64,000 nucleotides of DNA, from positions 124,001-188,000 of the forward strand of contig QANY01002375.1 in NCBI GenBank assembly GCA_003255025.1, read 5' to 3'. A program made the position numbers and the translations under genes. Shown here in pieces: positions 12,669-24,069 of the stretch. Below the pieces are notes generated by a model that saw nothing but the letters and a program-made list of their open reading frames with translations, made no database searches and was not told the DNA's origin. The DNA comes from Datisca glomerata. Taxonomy: Eukaryota > Streptophyta > Magnoliopsida > Cucurbitales > Datiscaceae. How positions within the stretch are numbered: position 1 is the first letter of the stretch; every line of letters starts with the position of its first letter.

Positions 12669-13836
12669 GTTTGAGAACGATGATTTTAAAAACAAGAGCA
12701 TAAGCAATAACTTTGACAATTTCATTCTTAGCGTAGAGTCAGATAAAAGTGACGAGGATAATTTCAAACCATCTCCGAAAATGTTAAGAATGGTGGAGAA
12801 GGATGAAATAATAACTCAACCATATCAAGAGTTAACGTAGGTGATAAATTTGGGATTGGAGGGAGAGACGAAAGAGGTCCAAATCGATACTTCTATGACA
12901 AGCCAAAGTCATCGAGAATTAATTGACTTACTCAAAGAGTATATTGACGTATTTGCATGGTCTTACCAAGATATGTCAGGTCTAGACACTGATATTGTGG
13001 TTCATCATTTGCCATTTATGCCCGAAAGTAAACCAGTGCGACAAAAGTTACGGAAAATGAAACCAGACATGCTGGTACAGATCAAAGAAGAAGTTAAAAA
13101 GCAAGTAGATGTGGGTTTTCTAGAAGTAGCAAAATACCCTGAATGGGTTGCTAACATAGTCCCAGCGCTGAAGAAACATAGAAAAGTAAGGGTGTGCGTC
13201 GATTATAGAGATTTAAATCGGGCAAGCCCCAAGGATAATTTTCCATCACCCCATATCGATGTCTTAGTAGATAACACCGTAGGACATTCAACCTTCTCTT
13301 TCATGGATGGTTTTTCAGGGTATAACCAAATCAAAATGGCTCCTGAAGACTGTGAAAAGATGTCTTTTATAACTTTGTGGGGGTACATTTTGTTATAAGG
13401 TTATGCCATTTGGTCTGAAGAATGCATGGGTGACTTACCAACTAGCAATGGTAACACTGTTTCATGATATGATACCTAAAGAAATCGAAGTGTACGTCGA
13501 TGATATGATTGCCAAATCTCGTCAAGGGAATATCATACGGTCACTCTGCGAAAACTATTTAGACGGTTGAGAAAGTACTAGTTAAACCTTAACCCGACAA
13601 AGTGTACATTCGCAACGTCTTCAGGGAAACTACTTGGTTTTGTCGTGAGTGAGGAAGGAATAAAATTTGACCCTAACAAGGTTCGATCCATCATTGATAT
13701 GCCGCCACCTCAAACTCAAAAGGAAGTTAGAGGTTTCTTGGATAGATTAAATTACATAGCCCAGTTCATCTCACAACTAACTGGAACTTGTGAACCTATC
13801 TTTAAACTTCTCCGCAAAAGTGATACAGAAAGATGA
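12669..13836 (+). pseudogene. Gypsy reverse transcriptase
   Basis: The N-terminal part is open at 12841-13398: ELIDLLKEYIDVFAWSYQDM, then KKHRKVRVCVDYRDLNRA and TFSFMDGFSGYNQIKMAPED, standard RT motifs. A frameshift near 13380 moves the frame to YKVMPFGLKNA-like sequence. The catalytic motif is EVYVDDMIAKS (about 13487-13520). The thumb/connection part is at 13645-13836 (KFDPNKVRSIIDMPPPQTQ). At least two frame breaks make it inactive. Confidence 0.88.
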
Positions 13837-14219
13837 AATGATGATTGTCAAATTGCTTTTGAGAAGATCAATCAATACTTGCAAAATCCGCCTATACTTA
13901 TTCCTCCAACTCCATGGGTTGCGTACTTGGTCAACATGATGCCCCTGGAATGAAAGAACAAGCAATATACTATTTAAGCAAAAGTTTCACAAATTATGAA
14001 ACTAATTATTTGATGTTGGAGAAAACGTGTTGTGCATTAGCCTGGGTTGCTCATCGGCCTAGGCAGTACATGTTATACCACACCACTTGGTTAATTTCAA
14101 AGATGGATCCAATCAAATATATCTTTGAAAAGCCATCACTTCCTAGGCGAATCATTAAATGGAGAATGTTACTCACGGAATATGATATTGTTTATGCCAC
14201 GAGAAAATTAATAAAATGA
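13837..14219 (+). pseudogene. Gypsy RNase H (RT-linked)
   Basis: After a stop at 13834 the frame resumes with GCVLGQHDAPGMKEQAIYYL and the KSFTNYETNYLMLEKTCCAL segment characteristic of Gypsy RT-linked RNase H, ending at ITEYDIVYA-type sequence near 14200. Part of the N-terminal strand is missing, with a frameshift around 13900. It normally removes the RNA template during reverse transcription. Confidence 0.75.
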
Positions 14220-14252
14220 AGTGTACTTGCTGATTATCTTGTAGATCAACCA

Positions 14253-14846
14253 GTGCAAGATTATGAGCCTATGAAGTTTGATTTTCCTGATGAGAACATA
14301 TCAGTCATATTAAAAAATGAAGGAGAATTTATGGATCCAGAATTGTGGACAATGTTATTTGATGGCGCGTCTAATGATGTAGGACATGGAATTGGGGCAA
14401 TCCTCATATCTTTCGAGGAAAAATTGTTCTCACTCACGGCAAAACTATGCTTTGACTGCACAAACAATGTGGCAGAATATGAGGCATGTTCCATGAAAAT
14501 TCAAGCAGCTTATGATATGAAGATAAGGAAGCTTCGAGTGTACGGAGATTCATTATTGGTGATACGATAACTAAACGGGGAATGGGAAGCTAGAGACTCC
14601 AAGTTGGTACCTTACAACAAACATGTAACTAAGCTAAGCCGAACTTTTGAAGTGATCTCATTTAACCATATACCCAGAGAGAATAATCAAATTGCAGATG
14701 CACTGGAAACTCTAGCATCCATGTTCACCGCAGACTTTAAGGAAGAAGTGCAACCCATAAAAATTGAGAAGCGAGATTTTTCTGCTCACTGTATGAGTAT
14801 TGAAGAAGAGCCAGACACAAGACCGTGGTATTACGATGTCAAGTAG
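14253..14846 (+). pseudogene. Second (archaeal-type) RNase H of the Gypsy element
   Basis: Reads ELWTMLFDGASNDVGHGIGA with the first acidic residue of RNase H in FDGA, then NNVAEYEACSMKIQAAYDM with the Glu, and VYGDSLLVIR with the next Asp. After one stop (about 14568) it continues as FEVISFNHIPRENNQIADAL, containing the last catalytic Asp region. All four motif regions are present, only split by a stop. An additional RNase H of this type marks Tat-clade Gypsy elements. Confidence 0.82.
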
Positions 14847-14960
14847 TATATAAAGAATGGAGAATATCCATCCAAAGCTTCTGAGAATGATAAACGCACT
14901 ATTAGAAGATTGTCTGGGTTTCTTCTTGAATGATGAAATACTCTACAAAAGATAATTAAA
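14847..14960 (+). pseudogene. Integrase stub of the Gypsy element
   Basis: Only about 35 codons remain: KNGEYPSKASENDKRTIRRL and FLLNDEILYKR, the segment just before the integrase zinc-binding domain. Then the frame ends and AT-rich sequence resembling the 3' tail begins. The HHCC domain, the DDE catalytic core and the chromodomain-like C-terminus cannot be found before the 3' LTR. A deletion of more than 1 kb is the simplest reading. Confidence 0.7.
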
Positions 14961-15618
14961 AAATAACTCAGAAGCATAAACTTGGTTAGGTGAAAACTAA
15001 TTAAAAAATAAAAAAAGAAAAGAATAGGAACTAAGAAAGGCGGTCTGAGTATGAGGGGGAATCTGAAAAGTCATCACGAGAAAGTTGGTATGCACATAAC
15101 GAAGGCTAAAGCATGATTGGAGGATTGCAATTAAAGTAAAAAAGAAGAAGCAAAATTGGGAGAAATTATCCACTTTTTCTTCATCATCGACGTGAAGCCG
15201 AATACTGGGGCACAAACCAATGAATAATGATGTATCATTTTTTTGAAAGTATGCTCGATACTTCATTGCGAGTCCATGACCTTAGGCCAAGTGATTAATT
15301 TTAAGGGTGAAGGATATGGAGAAATTAGTCAACTTTTAAAAAAAATCATCAAATAATTTTCTCACAAAAGTTTTCAATCATACATAGCACACATGCACTC
15401 AAAATCACTACTTTGCGTTTATATTCAATAATTACAATGCATAGACATGCATCATATTGATCTGTTTTGATGCAGTTCAAGTGCATAAATCATTTAAAGA
15501 TATTCTTTCGAAATCCATACATGACTTTCCAACATTTAGAGCATGCATTAGTCTAGCTCTTGCACCATATGAAACTTGTAAATATCAGATCAAATATCAT
15601 TTCAACATCTTTAGTTAA
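14961..15618 (+). other. 3' untranslated stretch of the Gypsy element
   Basis: AT-rich, no reading frame that resembles a known protein. It begins directly after the integrase stub and leads into the tandem-repeat block. A short stretch near 14990 (WLGENK-like) may be the old end of pol. Confidence 0.5.
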
Positions 15619-15619
15619 A

Positions 15620-16210
15620 TGAAACCTGAATCGAGTCGAGGTCAAAGCCTGCGTCTATCCAGGTTCATTTCCTTTAAAATATCTCGGTTAAATCGAACCC
15701 GACTTTGTCATGGTCGAAGCCTGGTGTCATTTTTTGGTCCATTTCAATTAATATGGTTAAATCGAACCCGCATCGACTCGAGGTCGAAGCCTGCGTCTAT
15801 TCAGGTCCACACCCTTCCTTTATCTATGGTTAAATCGAACCCGCATCGAGTCAAGGTCGAAGCCTGCCTATATTCAGGTCTACATCATTTTTTTATCTTT
15901 GGTTAAATCGAACCTGACTTTGTCGCGGTCGAAACCTGGTGTCATTGCCTGGTCCGTTTCAATTAATATGGTTAAATCGAACCCGCTTCGAGTCGAGGTT
16001 GAAGCCTGCGTCTATCCAGGTCCGCATCCTTTATTTATCTTAGGTTAAATCGAACCCGACTTTATTGCGGTCGAAGCCCGGTGTCAGCGCCTGGTCCGTT
16101 TCAATTTATAGGGTTAAATCGAACCTGAATTGAGTCGAGGTCGAAGCCTGTTTCTATCCAGGTCCATTTCATAAGTTCCATCATTTAATAGAACCTGAAT
16201 AAGTTGAGGT
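15620..16210 (+). repeat. Tandem repeat block in the Gypsy 3' UTR
   Basis: About eight units of roughly 75 bp, each starting near GGTTAAATCGAACC and containing GGTCGAAGCCTG. Two unit types alternate: one with CATCGAGTCGAGG and CGTCTATCCAGGTCC, the other with CTTTGTCGCGG and GGTGTCATTGCCTGGTCC, in the order A B A A B A B A. Tandem repeats between pol and the 3' LTR are known in Tat/Ogre elements and have been proposed as a source of satellite DNA. Confidence 0.85.
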
Positions 16211-16291
16211 TTCTATTTCCTTTATCTATATAGTTTTTCTCGATCAAAATACTTATCTACACTTTTGCACACCTTCTAAGTTCGGAAGCGT

Positions 16292-16306
16292 GAACAAAGG
16301 GGGACA
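16292..16306 (+). other. Polypurine tract of the Gypsy element
   Basis: GAACAAAGGGGGACAA ends two bases before LTR2. A purine run at this place primes plus-strand DNA synthesis. Confidence 0.7.
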
Positions 16307-16308
16307 AC

Positions 16309-18429
16309 TGTAGATACCGTATTTTGTCCGGTCCAATACTTTGAAAATACAAATTTTTTTTGCCCATATATTAGTCTAAGACTATGTGTATGATTTGAAA
16401 AATAGCCCAATGCCTAAAAATAAGAAAATTTGTCCAAGGACTAAAAATAAAAAAAAGGAACAAAAGACTAAAATTAAAAAAGTACAACCCTAAATTTGCC
16501 TATAAATAGAGGGGATGTCTTCACTTGAAAATGGGAGATTTGGGAGAGTGAGGAAGAGAAGAGATTTTAGAGAGAGAATGAGAGGTTTTGAGAAAATCGT
16601 GAAAAAGATAGAGAATGTGAGTTTTCATTTCTATTCATCTTCCATCTTCTCATTTTTTTTATTAAGGTAATTCAAATCTCTTACATTTTAGCTTACAATA
16701 TATTTTGTTCATTCTAATTAATCATCTCACTTTTTCATACTCACGTATTTGATATTTCTTTGTTTCATATATAGGTTTGTTTGCTCATTCTTTATCATTT
16801 CTCCTACTTTTAATCTTAAGTTTTGTTTTCATATATTGTTTATCTCTCTACAAGTTTGATGTTGAGATTTTTTTTCATCAACTCAATCAATGAGAATAGG
16901 GATAAAATTTTGAGGGGTATGAAATTCTTTCAATGTAAATCAACCATTTAATGGGTTGAAAGTGTACATATGATGAAAAGATCTCCTATGATAATTTCTC
17001 ATACATAAAAATGCATAAAATATAGAGTAAAACTTCTATACAAGATTATGCAAATATTTTAAGCTTTGATTTTTTTATGTTCTTACAAATCTTCTCTTCT
17101 TTTCTTTTTAATTTTTTTACCATCATTTTTAGTGACACTTGTTTAAACTAGTTATCATCCATTATCATTCCTAGCAATGAAGGAAGAAAAGAAAAATGAT
17201 AATTAGTGAACTAAGTAGTCCAATAAAAAAATGGTATATTTATATTCTAAACAAAAATTATTTTATTTTGAAAGTCTTATGAATTTTTTTTAGTGACACT
17301 TGTTTAAACTAGTTACCATCCATTATCATTCCTAGCAATGAAGGAATAAAGGAAAAAATGAAAATTAGTGAACTAAGTAGTCCAAAAAAAAAATGTATAT
17401 TTATATCCCAAACAAAATTATTTGTTTATTTTTAGTGACACTTGTTTAAATTAATTACCATTCATGATCATTTTTTTGCTATTTGATTAGCATTAGGTAA
17501 AAAAATAAAAAATGATAATTAATAGATCATGTAGTAAAAAAAGCATGATCATGCAAATCATGTATGAAATTAAGTATTTTTTTCGTAGATTAATTTATTT
17601 TACACATAAAATTTTTTTATCAATTTATTTACTAAACAATTATATATATNAATTTATTTTTATATTTATTTTTAATTATTTCACGTCTTTCACCATGCAT
17701 ATTATTTTTTTAAATTTATCGTACATATTTATCATCTCTAACATTCATTTCCATTATTCTTTTTTAATTTATTGTTGTTATCTCTTCTTATTTATTTATG
17801 TATTATTTTCATATGTCACGGTTGTATGTGATTATTATTTTATTCTTTTATCATCAAAATTGACGCTTGTAAGTTAAAATCATAACAATTTGATTTAAAT
17901 TTTGTAAATTTCTTTATTTAGTTTTCACTAAAAAAATCCGACGACGGACTTTGAGATTTTCGGGACACCAAACTTCTCGAACTACTGAGATGAGGAGTTA
18001 TTTTTGGGATACCGAGAATAACTCTAATAATGCTTTGATTAAAAGGATATAATAATACAAAAAATAATTTTTCAATGGTTTTTGAACCACCCATTAAAAG
18101 TAATTTATTTTGTTCATTTTTATGATACAAAATGCACCAAATGGGACATTCAAAAATGAATCTCTTTAACATTTGCCTTAAAATAAAAAATTGGACAACA
18201 TTTGATTAAATTTGGTAACCATTTTATAATGGATGTTGTGGGGTGCTAATACATTCCTCACACACAAACGACTCCCGAACCAACTTTGTGTTTTCGTAGA
18301 CCAAAATTTTTATCTTAAAATTGGGTGACCAATCACACCCTAAAATGATTGGTGGCGACTCCAAATTTCTTTTTCCTTCAAAAAATGATTTTTTTAATCG
18401 CCGCTCCGCGTCGCGCACACGTTGCGACA
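16309..18429 (+). repeat. 3' LTR of the Gypsy element (2121 bp)
   Basis: Matches LTR1 along its full length and is followed by TATGT. It has a TATA box at 16501 and three related copies of a word beginning AGTGACACTTGTTTAAA (about 17130, 17291, 17435), also present in LTR1 at about 4591, 4754 and 4899. It contains a single N at 17650. An apparent open frame across 17512-17877 is AT-rich noise that crosses the N. Confidence 0.93.
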
Positions 18430-19438
18430 TATGTTATAATGCATAGTTAGACCCTCCTCCCATTGATTTTACAAAATTAATCATTTTTGCAATGGCCTGG
18501 TCATTCCACATTAGCAGCGAAGGCTGGTTCAAATCAACATAGTTGGCAGCACATGCCAACTTCTCCAGATAAAAAAACTACATCAAAATGAACTTATTAG
18601 CAAATTTATGTATGTTATTATGCGAAAGTAACACCAATGTACACTAAATCTATTAGCTGGATAAATAAAAAGAATCTGGTAATGCTACAGTGATGATTAT
18701 TTTGATACCTCGCGACACCATCAACAAAATATTTAAAACAAGCAGAAGCCCAATTCTTCTGTTGGATGGTCGCGGGTGGCTTCATATTGTGCAACCACGA
18801 ATGACTGAAGATTGGTTTTGACCGAGGAGATAAAAAAACCCCAACAGTGTACAACGCAAAGGTTTTCCTCTAATAGTCATCGTAAGACTCCTCAATCAAG
18901 AATTTTGACAAGGTGTTCACCGGAATATCACCTTGGGCGTTCACCCACTTTGCCCTTAGATATTTGATTTTATTCACGTCACCATCGAATTTTATCTTCT
19001 CGCCACCGTCGAAGATGCCCAGTATAGAAGTTACATCATCTGCAGTCACATTGAATGTCAACCGATAGACATTCAACATGAGGTGACTGGATCGAAGTAA
19101 CCTAATAATTGATGTAAGAAGTTCCTCTTCAGCTTACAGCATTTAATATCCAACAACCCTATGAATCTCATCTCCACGACCACTCTCCTCTTCAGCTTAT
19201 AGCATTTAATATAAAACAACCCTCTGAATCCCATCTCCACGACCATTCTCCTCTTCTACTCATCAAAATTTGCAATAAGATCCATAAATTTCATGGGTGT
19301 ACAGCATGTGAGCAACTTCCATTTAAAGGTAGGTCTTCTCGGATGACTAGGACAGGGTTGTTCTGCTCCGCTTTTAAGGGTATAGATTTCTTTATCCATG
19401 AAATAATTGACTTTCGCTTCATTCGTCATACTTTCCAC
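18430..19438 (-). pseudogene. Ulp1-like protease pseudogene, N-terminal plant-mobile-domain-like part
   Basis: Minus strand, upstream half of the gene split by the Gypsy element. Blocks in order: CCTPMKFMDLIANFDE (about 19303-19257), then after a stop RRMVVEMGFRGLFYIKC; LTFNVTADDVTSILGIFDGG (about 19060-19001); FALYTVGVFLSPRSKPIFSH and QKNWASACFKYFVDGVARYQ (18860-18690); YLEKLACAANYVDL and LLMWNDQAIAKMINFVKSMG (about 18570-18455). The pattern of a GF..L motif, a VT.DV segment and an NWA segment is that of the N-terminal region (plant mobile domain/DUF1985 type) fused to Ulp1 proteases in plant transposons. Stops and a 63-bp duplication show it is dead. Confidence 0.68.
19125..19250. repeat. 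63-bp tandem duplication in the Ulp1-like pseudogene
   Basis: Units 19125-19187 and 19188-19250 are nearly identical, starting CTCTTCAGCTTA. The period is divisible by three, so on the minus strand it duplicates about 21 codons in frame, including the MGFRGL/MRFIGL motif. Confidence 0.85.
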
Positions 19439-19499
19439 AACTTAGCTATATCTCTTCGTGTCTACATATCACAAACTCACTTAAATTATAATCAAAATT

Positions 19500-21230
19500 T
19501 ATTAATTCTATGTTATAATGTAATGTTTGTTTAAACATACTAACTTCTTGACCCCTAATCTCTCCACCTGCCATCCTAATTTTAGCACATTCTTTCACAC
19601 TATTTTAATTATAAAAACAACATTAACATTGCAACAATTGATATGAAAATGTGTAACATTTAATTGATGATCTCATTAATTACTTACGAGTATTCAAAGA
19701 AACCATTTTGTGCTTCTTCACAGTTCACATTTGTGTTAGTCATCTCAAATATATGTTAGTATATTCAAATGTAGACCTGTCTTCTTATCATGATTATCCC
19801 TCATACTAATTTATAATGGATTGAGCATCATCTAGTAAGAAAGCTAGTCCTATATACCATTAAATTAATGGCATACCAATGTTATGTTCTTGTATGCATC
19901 TGTCCTTATTATGTTATTAATCAGCTTTATGCAATGACTATTTAAAATAATGAATTAATTGGAAATGACATATATCAATAATCTTAATAGATGATAAACA
20001 TGTTGTGTAAAGAATTTAAAGAATGTAAGAAACTTAGTTGATCTAGTTGCAACATGCTCTTCTCCAAGTTTGTTTCCACAATTTATCATGTTAAAAGAAC
20101 CATATTAGTAAATTTCCACCACGTAGTAAGCTGGTTAAAAACTCTATAAATGTGAAAGTCTCTATAATCATATAAAAAATTACGTTATTCATTTACTTCT
20201 CTCTAAAGTAGGACTTTCCCTTTTATTTGATTGCTTGAAGGATAACATGTACAATAGTATTATAGGAAAATGATAGCATGTACATTATGTATGTATCTAA
20301 TAACAAACATACATCTAATAAAAATATTGTTTCTATGAAAGTAGACTGACCTCAAGTAATATCTACTTCCAACTATAATATTCTATATAGAAATATGAAA
20401 AAGGAAAAACATGATAAACTAGTCTACAAACATAGCAAATTCCATTTTATTAAGTAAAACTATTTCAAGCTAATGATATTGAGAAAGAAATTCTGATACG
20501 AGTTCAAAATCCAGAAGTAAATGATTAACAACTTTGTAAATGCCGACAAGTTTTTCCTATTGATGACCTTATCAAGAGGTTTTAGCAAAAAAAGTAAGGG
20601 GGAACTTTTAAAATTAAATGAAATCAAAGTCCAAAACAAAATTCAACACAAAGCAGAACATCATATTACATTGTCATAAATTAAAAGAGAATAATCAACT
20701 TTTCTGTAAAAAAAAAACTCACATCTAATTTACAAAATAACTTATCAGCAAAATAGTGCAATTTAGAGGGGAAATAGTGAACTCAAATCCATCTAGAATT
20801 CACACAGAAACATAAATGGGAAGTGAAAATTTTTGTTCTTTTTTGTCTGAACAGCAAAACTTCATTTTAATGAAAATGACCTTATAAATTCAAGTATCAG
20901 CTAGTAGCAAAGAGAGAACAAAAGGTTGACAAAGACTTATCATAAATTGTACATTTGTGGTTTTGGTAAATAAAAAAAGAACTATTCCCTAGTCTCACAG
21001 GTCAATTTACCTTTCTAAAATATATTAAAGACGTATTTATAATTTGATTTATGTTCATAGATTTAAAACGGATTTCATGGAGTCATTCGCAATTCAATAT
21101 TATTTTTAGAAAAGAATAACTTTTGTAAATTGTATATAATCAAGTCATTCTCCATTTACGGTGAAGATACATGCTTGTGATTCTAATTAGAATTCAAATC
21201 ATCTAGAGTTTAAAATAGCTATCATCTACT
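19500..21230. other. AT-rich stretch, nothing recognised
   Basis: No reading frame, terminal repeat or RNA gene could be recognised on either strand. The base composition and scattered homopolymer runs fit ordinary plant intergenic DNA or very old transposon remains. Confidence 0.5.
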
Positions 21231-21359
21231 ATTTTTTATCCAATTTTGTGAAGGCACATGGCATTTCATCTTCTTCTCTACTAGACGTCTTCTCCAACCC
21301 GACTCCTACAACAACCTACAACCCAACTCCTTCCTTTACGAGTCTTATTTTCTCTCCAA

Positions 21360-21900
21360 TGAACCATAAATCGAGAATTAAATAGACATAGACTAAATCA
21401 AGCATAAATCAAATAGAGCCTAAATCAAACCTAAATCAAGCCTAAATCAAATATAAACAGAGAACAATGAGAGAACCTTAAATCAAACCCTAAATCAAAC
21501 CCTAAATCTAAACATAGCCTAAATCAAGCAGAGCCAAAACCTAAACAAAGTCTAAATCAAGCCCTAAATCCAAACATACCTAAATCTAAACAGAGCCTAA
21601 ACCAAAGCAGGCTAAATGGAGAACAATGAAGAGATAGAGTAGTCCAGACTAACATAGATAAACAAGAGAAAGAGAGAGAAAGAGAGCAGCCCAAGAGATT
21701 AGACGTCGACAGAGAAAATGAGGGAGAGAGAGAGAAAGATTCGGCGAACTAAAACCCTAAAGAGAGAGAGCCGACGATAGAGATAACAGATGACAGAGAG
21801 AGACTGATGACAGAGAGAACACCGATGATGAAAGTAGTGAGAGTCGGCAAAGAGAGAGCTAGATGATGGGAGAGAGCTGGGAAGAAGAGAGAGAGCTAGA
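21360..21900. repeat. CCTAAATCAAA-type and GA-rich low-complexity tract
   Basis: From about 21390 to 21620 the word CCTAAATCAA or CCTAAATC recurs about a dozen times with variable spacing. From 21655 to 21900 GAGAGAGA runs dominate. On the minus strand it reads as a CT-rich leader such as precedes some transposon genes. Function unknown. Confidence 0.6.
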
Positions 21901-21904
21901 CGAG

Positions 21905-22130
21905 TTTGGTGAGTTTAGGGATCCCTCGAAGGAAGTTGGGTGAAAATTAGATTTGCCAAAAATTTGGTAAAACTTCTCAAGGAAGCTTGGGGTGAAAATA
22001 TGATTTTAAAAAAAATTGATGAATCTTCCCAAGGAAGATTGGGGTGAAAATCAAATTTTTTATTTTGGTGTAGCTTCTTAAGGAAGATTAGGGTCAAAAT
22101 AAAATTTATGAAAATTTTAGTAAAGCAACC
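21905..22130. repeat. Four degenerate copies of a ~55-bp repeat
   Basis: Each unit contains AAGGAAG(A/C)TTGGGGTGAAAAT or a close variant after TTCTCAAGG/TTCTTAAGG-like sequence (starts near 21941, 21991, 22041, 22089). Next to the CT-rich leader on the minus strand, it may be the subterminal repeat region of a CACTA-like element, but no CACTA end was found. Confidence 0.5.
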
Positions 22131-22699
22131 TGCAACTTGTACCCCGGTTACAAAGGAATTTAATCTTAATATCATTATTAATTCTAACATCAATGTCGAG
22201 AAAGAAATTCCCAGCATTAGAGAGAGATCCAATATCTAAACGACTCGCGGTAGCTAATACGAGTGAAAAGTAAGAATAAAAAAAACTAAAATAACGAAGA
22301 GCAATTGTGCGTAATTTTTTTCAAGAAGTGAGGGGGGACTTGAATACTATAGAATAAAATTAAACAAACTACATATATTGAAAATTAGGATGAATATGTG
22401 TGCGTTTTGTTTAGAAGTATTTTAATGTATTAGGAAATGTTACTTCAAATCATATGTACTTAACAATTATTATTGTTTGAAACATATTTTAATACATGAA
22501 AACACTTTTAAGAAAAACGCACGTGTTCTAGTAGTTTCTAAAATATTTTTATATGCACATAATATCTTTTAAAATAAATGCACAGTAAAATATGTATAAT
22601 ATAATTATGAGATAAAATATTATTATTTCAATAGATAAAATCACTTCTAGTCATAAAGACTAATAAACACACCCTTAATGCATTTGAAAGAATTACCCA

Positions 22700-22770
22700 T
22701 ATACAGAGCTAGTGCAGTTGGTAAGGTATGTGCTCTATTTATTTATTGAACAAGGTTCGGCTGTTGTGGG
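22700..22770 (+). repeat. Possible tRNA-derived SINE head
   Basis: GAGCTAGTGCAGTTGGTAAGG resembles the tRNA A box (GCTCAGTTGGTA) and GGTTCGGCTG, about 45 bp later, resembles the B box. Spacing fits an internal RNA polymerase III promoter. The 3' tail is not defined, so the extent of the element is unknown. Confidence 0.4.
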
Positions 22771-22799
22771 AATCAAAGTACTTTAAGAGTTTAATAACT

Positions 22800-24060
22800 C
22801 TAAAATGCACAAGACTCATGTGGAAAAGAGTGTGCTTTTAAGATCATTGAGGGAGTAGTCGATGTCCTGTAAACTGACCCGAATATCCTAACCGTTAAAT
22901 CTAGAAAAAAAAGTTCAATTCTCAAAGTAGACATTTAATGGTTTGAGAGAAAAAGATTAGATATTCGATAGGACATAGTAGAGAAGGAAGTTGTTATTAT
23001 TACAATCATTAAGTAAATCTAAAAGAAAATTAAAATTTGATGCCTTAACGAGGAAAACATTTCGGTAATACTGAACAAAATACTTCTTCCTATAGTATTT
23101 TAAAGTATAATAAAACAAAAATGAATTAAGATTTGTATTTAATTTTTAATTGAATAAATTTTCTTTCTGTTTAAGAAAGAAAAAAAAAACGTCGGAAGAA
23201 TGACTCCATGGCTCCATCTCCATAAAACTGGATGTTTTTAAATTCTGAAAAAAACCTATGATTGGCGGGAGAATCCTAGTACTGTGGTGAAGTCACTGCT
23301 AAAGGGGTACTGAATGATTTTTAATTTATTACTTTTATTAGGAAGAGAATCATTAAACACAAAACACTTCGTGTCATAGTTATTACTAAATTTTCAAAAT
23401 AATCATATGCATATGGAGAAATTACAGAGACTACCATACACATGTGACCGGTAGTTGTGTTCGTTGATTGAACAAATTAACGGTTAAGATTAGAAAAAGA
23501 AATTAAAAAAAAATTCTAATTTTTGTTTCAAACAAATTAGATTCGTTCAGATCTAAATCAACGGTACATAATTTTTATATATGGGTCCCACATCACATTG
23601 TGGATGATAAATTCAATATTTACTCAAAAATGTGACCGTGACCCTCTAGCCACACAAAAAGAGAATTGAGGGTTGTCTACCGTCTCTTGGGATATTGGTA
23701 CATGAAATGGGTAATAGGACAGGTTGGACCAACCATTATCGGTCTATGTTTTATCAGAAATCCCAGTAGATAGTTGTATTTTACAGTGATAACTGATAAG
23801 TTACATATGCTTATGATAGTTAAGTTACCCTTTTAATTAGTGTAATGTGTAATATTTTATGAGTTGTCTAAAATACTTTACCCACTACTTTGCAATGCTT
23901 TTTTTTAATTTTAATTTTAATATTGTTAAAATATCCCATGAATTTAGGATAGGTTATAAAGTTATTGGTGATTAAATATATTTAATTTAATTTCAAATAT
24001 TTACTATGTTGATATTAATTCACCATTCTTCCATCTCTTCAATTTTTAGTTTTAACCATT
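22800..24060. other. AT-rich stretch, nothing recognised
   Basis: Short ORFs only, none with recognisable protein content; no clear repeats or terminal structures. Confidence 0.5.
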
Positions 24061-24069
24061 TTCTCACTT

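Larger units (their letters stand above)
3780..18429 (+). mobile_element. Complete-ended Tat/Ogre-like Gypsy LTR retrotransposon
   Basis: A 14,650-bp element bounded by two long LTRs that both start TGTAGATACC or a one-base variant and end GCGACA, flanked by TATGT. Order inside: primer site, DUF7745-like ORF, coiled coil, gag, protease, putative intron, RT, RNase H, second RNase H, a stub of integrase, a tandem-repeat block, polypurine tract. A second (archaeal-type) RNase H, a leader ORF and an intron before RT are traits of the Tat/Ogre side of Gypsy; the lineage call is inference. Every coding block has stops or frameshifts and nearly all of integrase is missing, so this copy cannot act on its own. 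It is inserted opposite to the minus-strand Ulp1-like pseudogene. Confidence 0.9.

Noticed and set aside
17512..17877. 121-codon open frame across the N in the Gypsy 3' LTR
   Set aside because: It is Phe/Ile/Tyr-rich through AT content, includes the N, and the equivalent stretch is missing from LTR1. LTR sequence, not a gene.
21915..22232. 105-codon minus-strand frame
   Set aside because: Consists of the degenerate ~55-bp repeat and AT-rich sequence, with no recognisable protein content.
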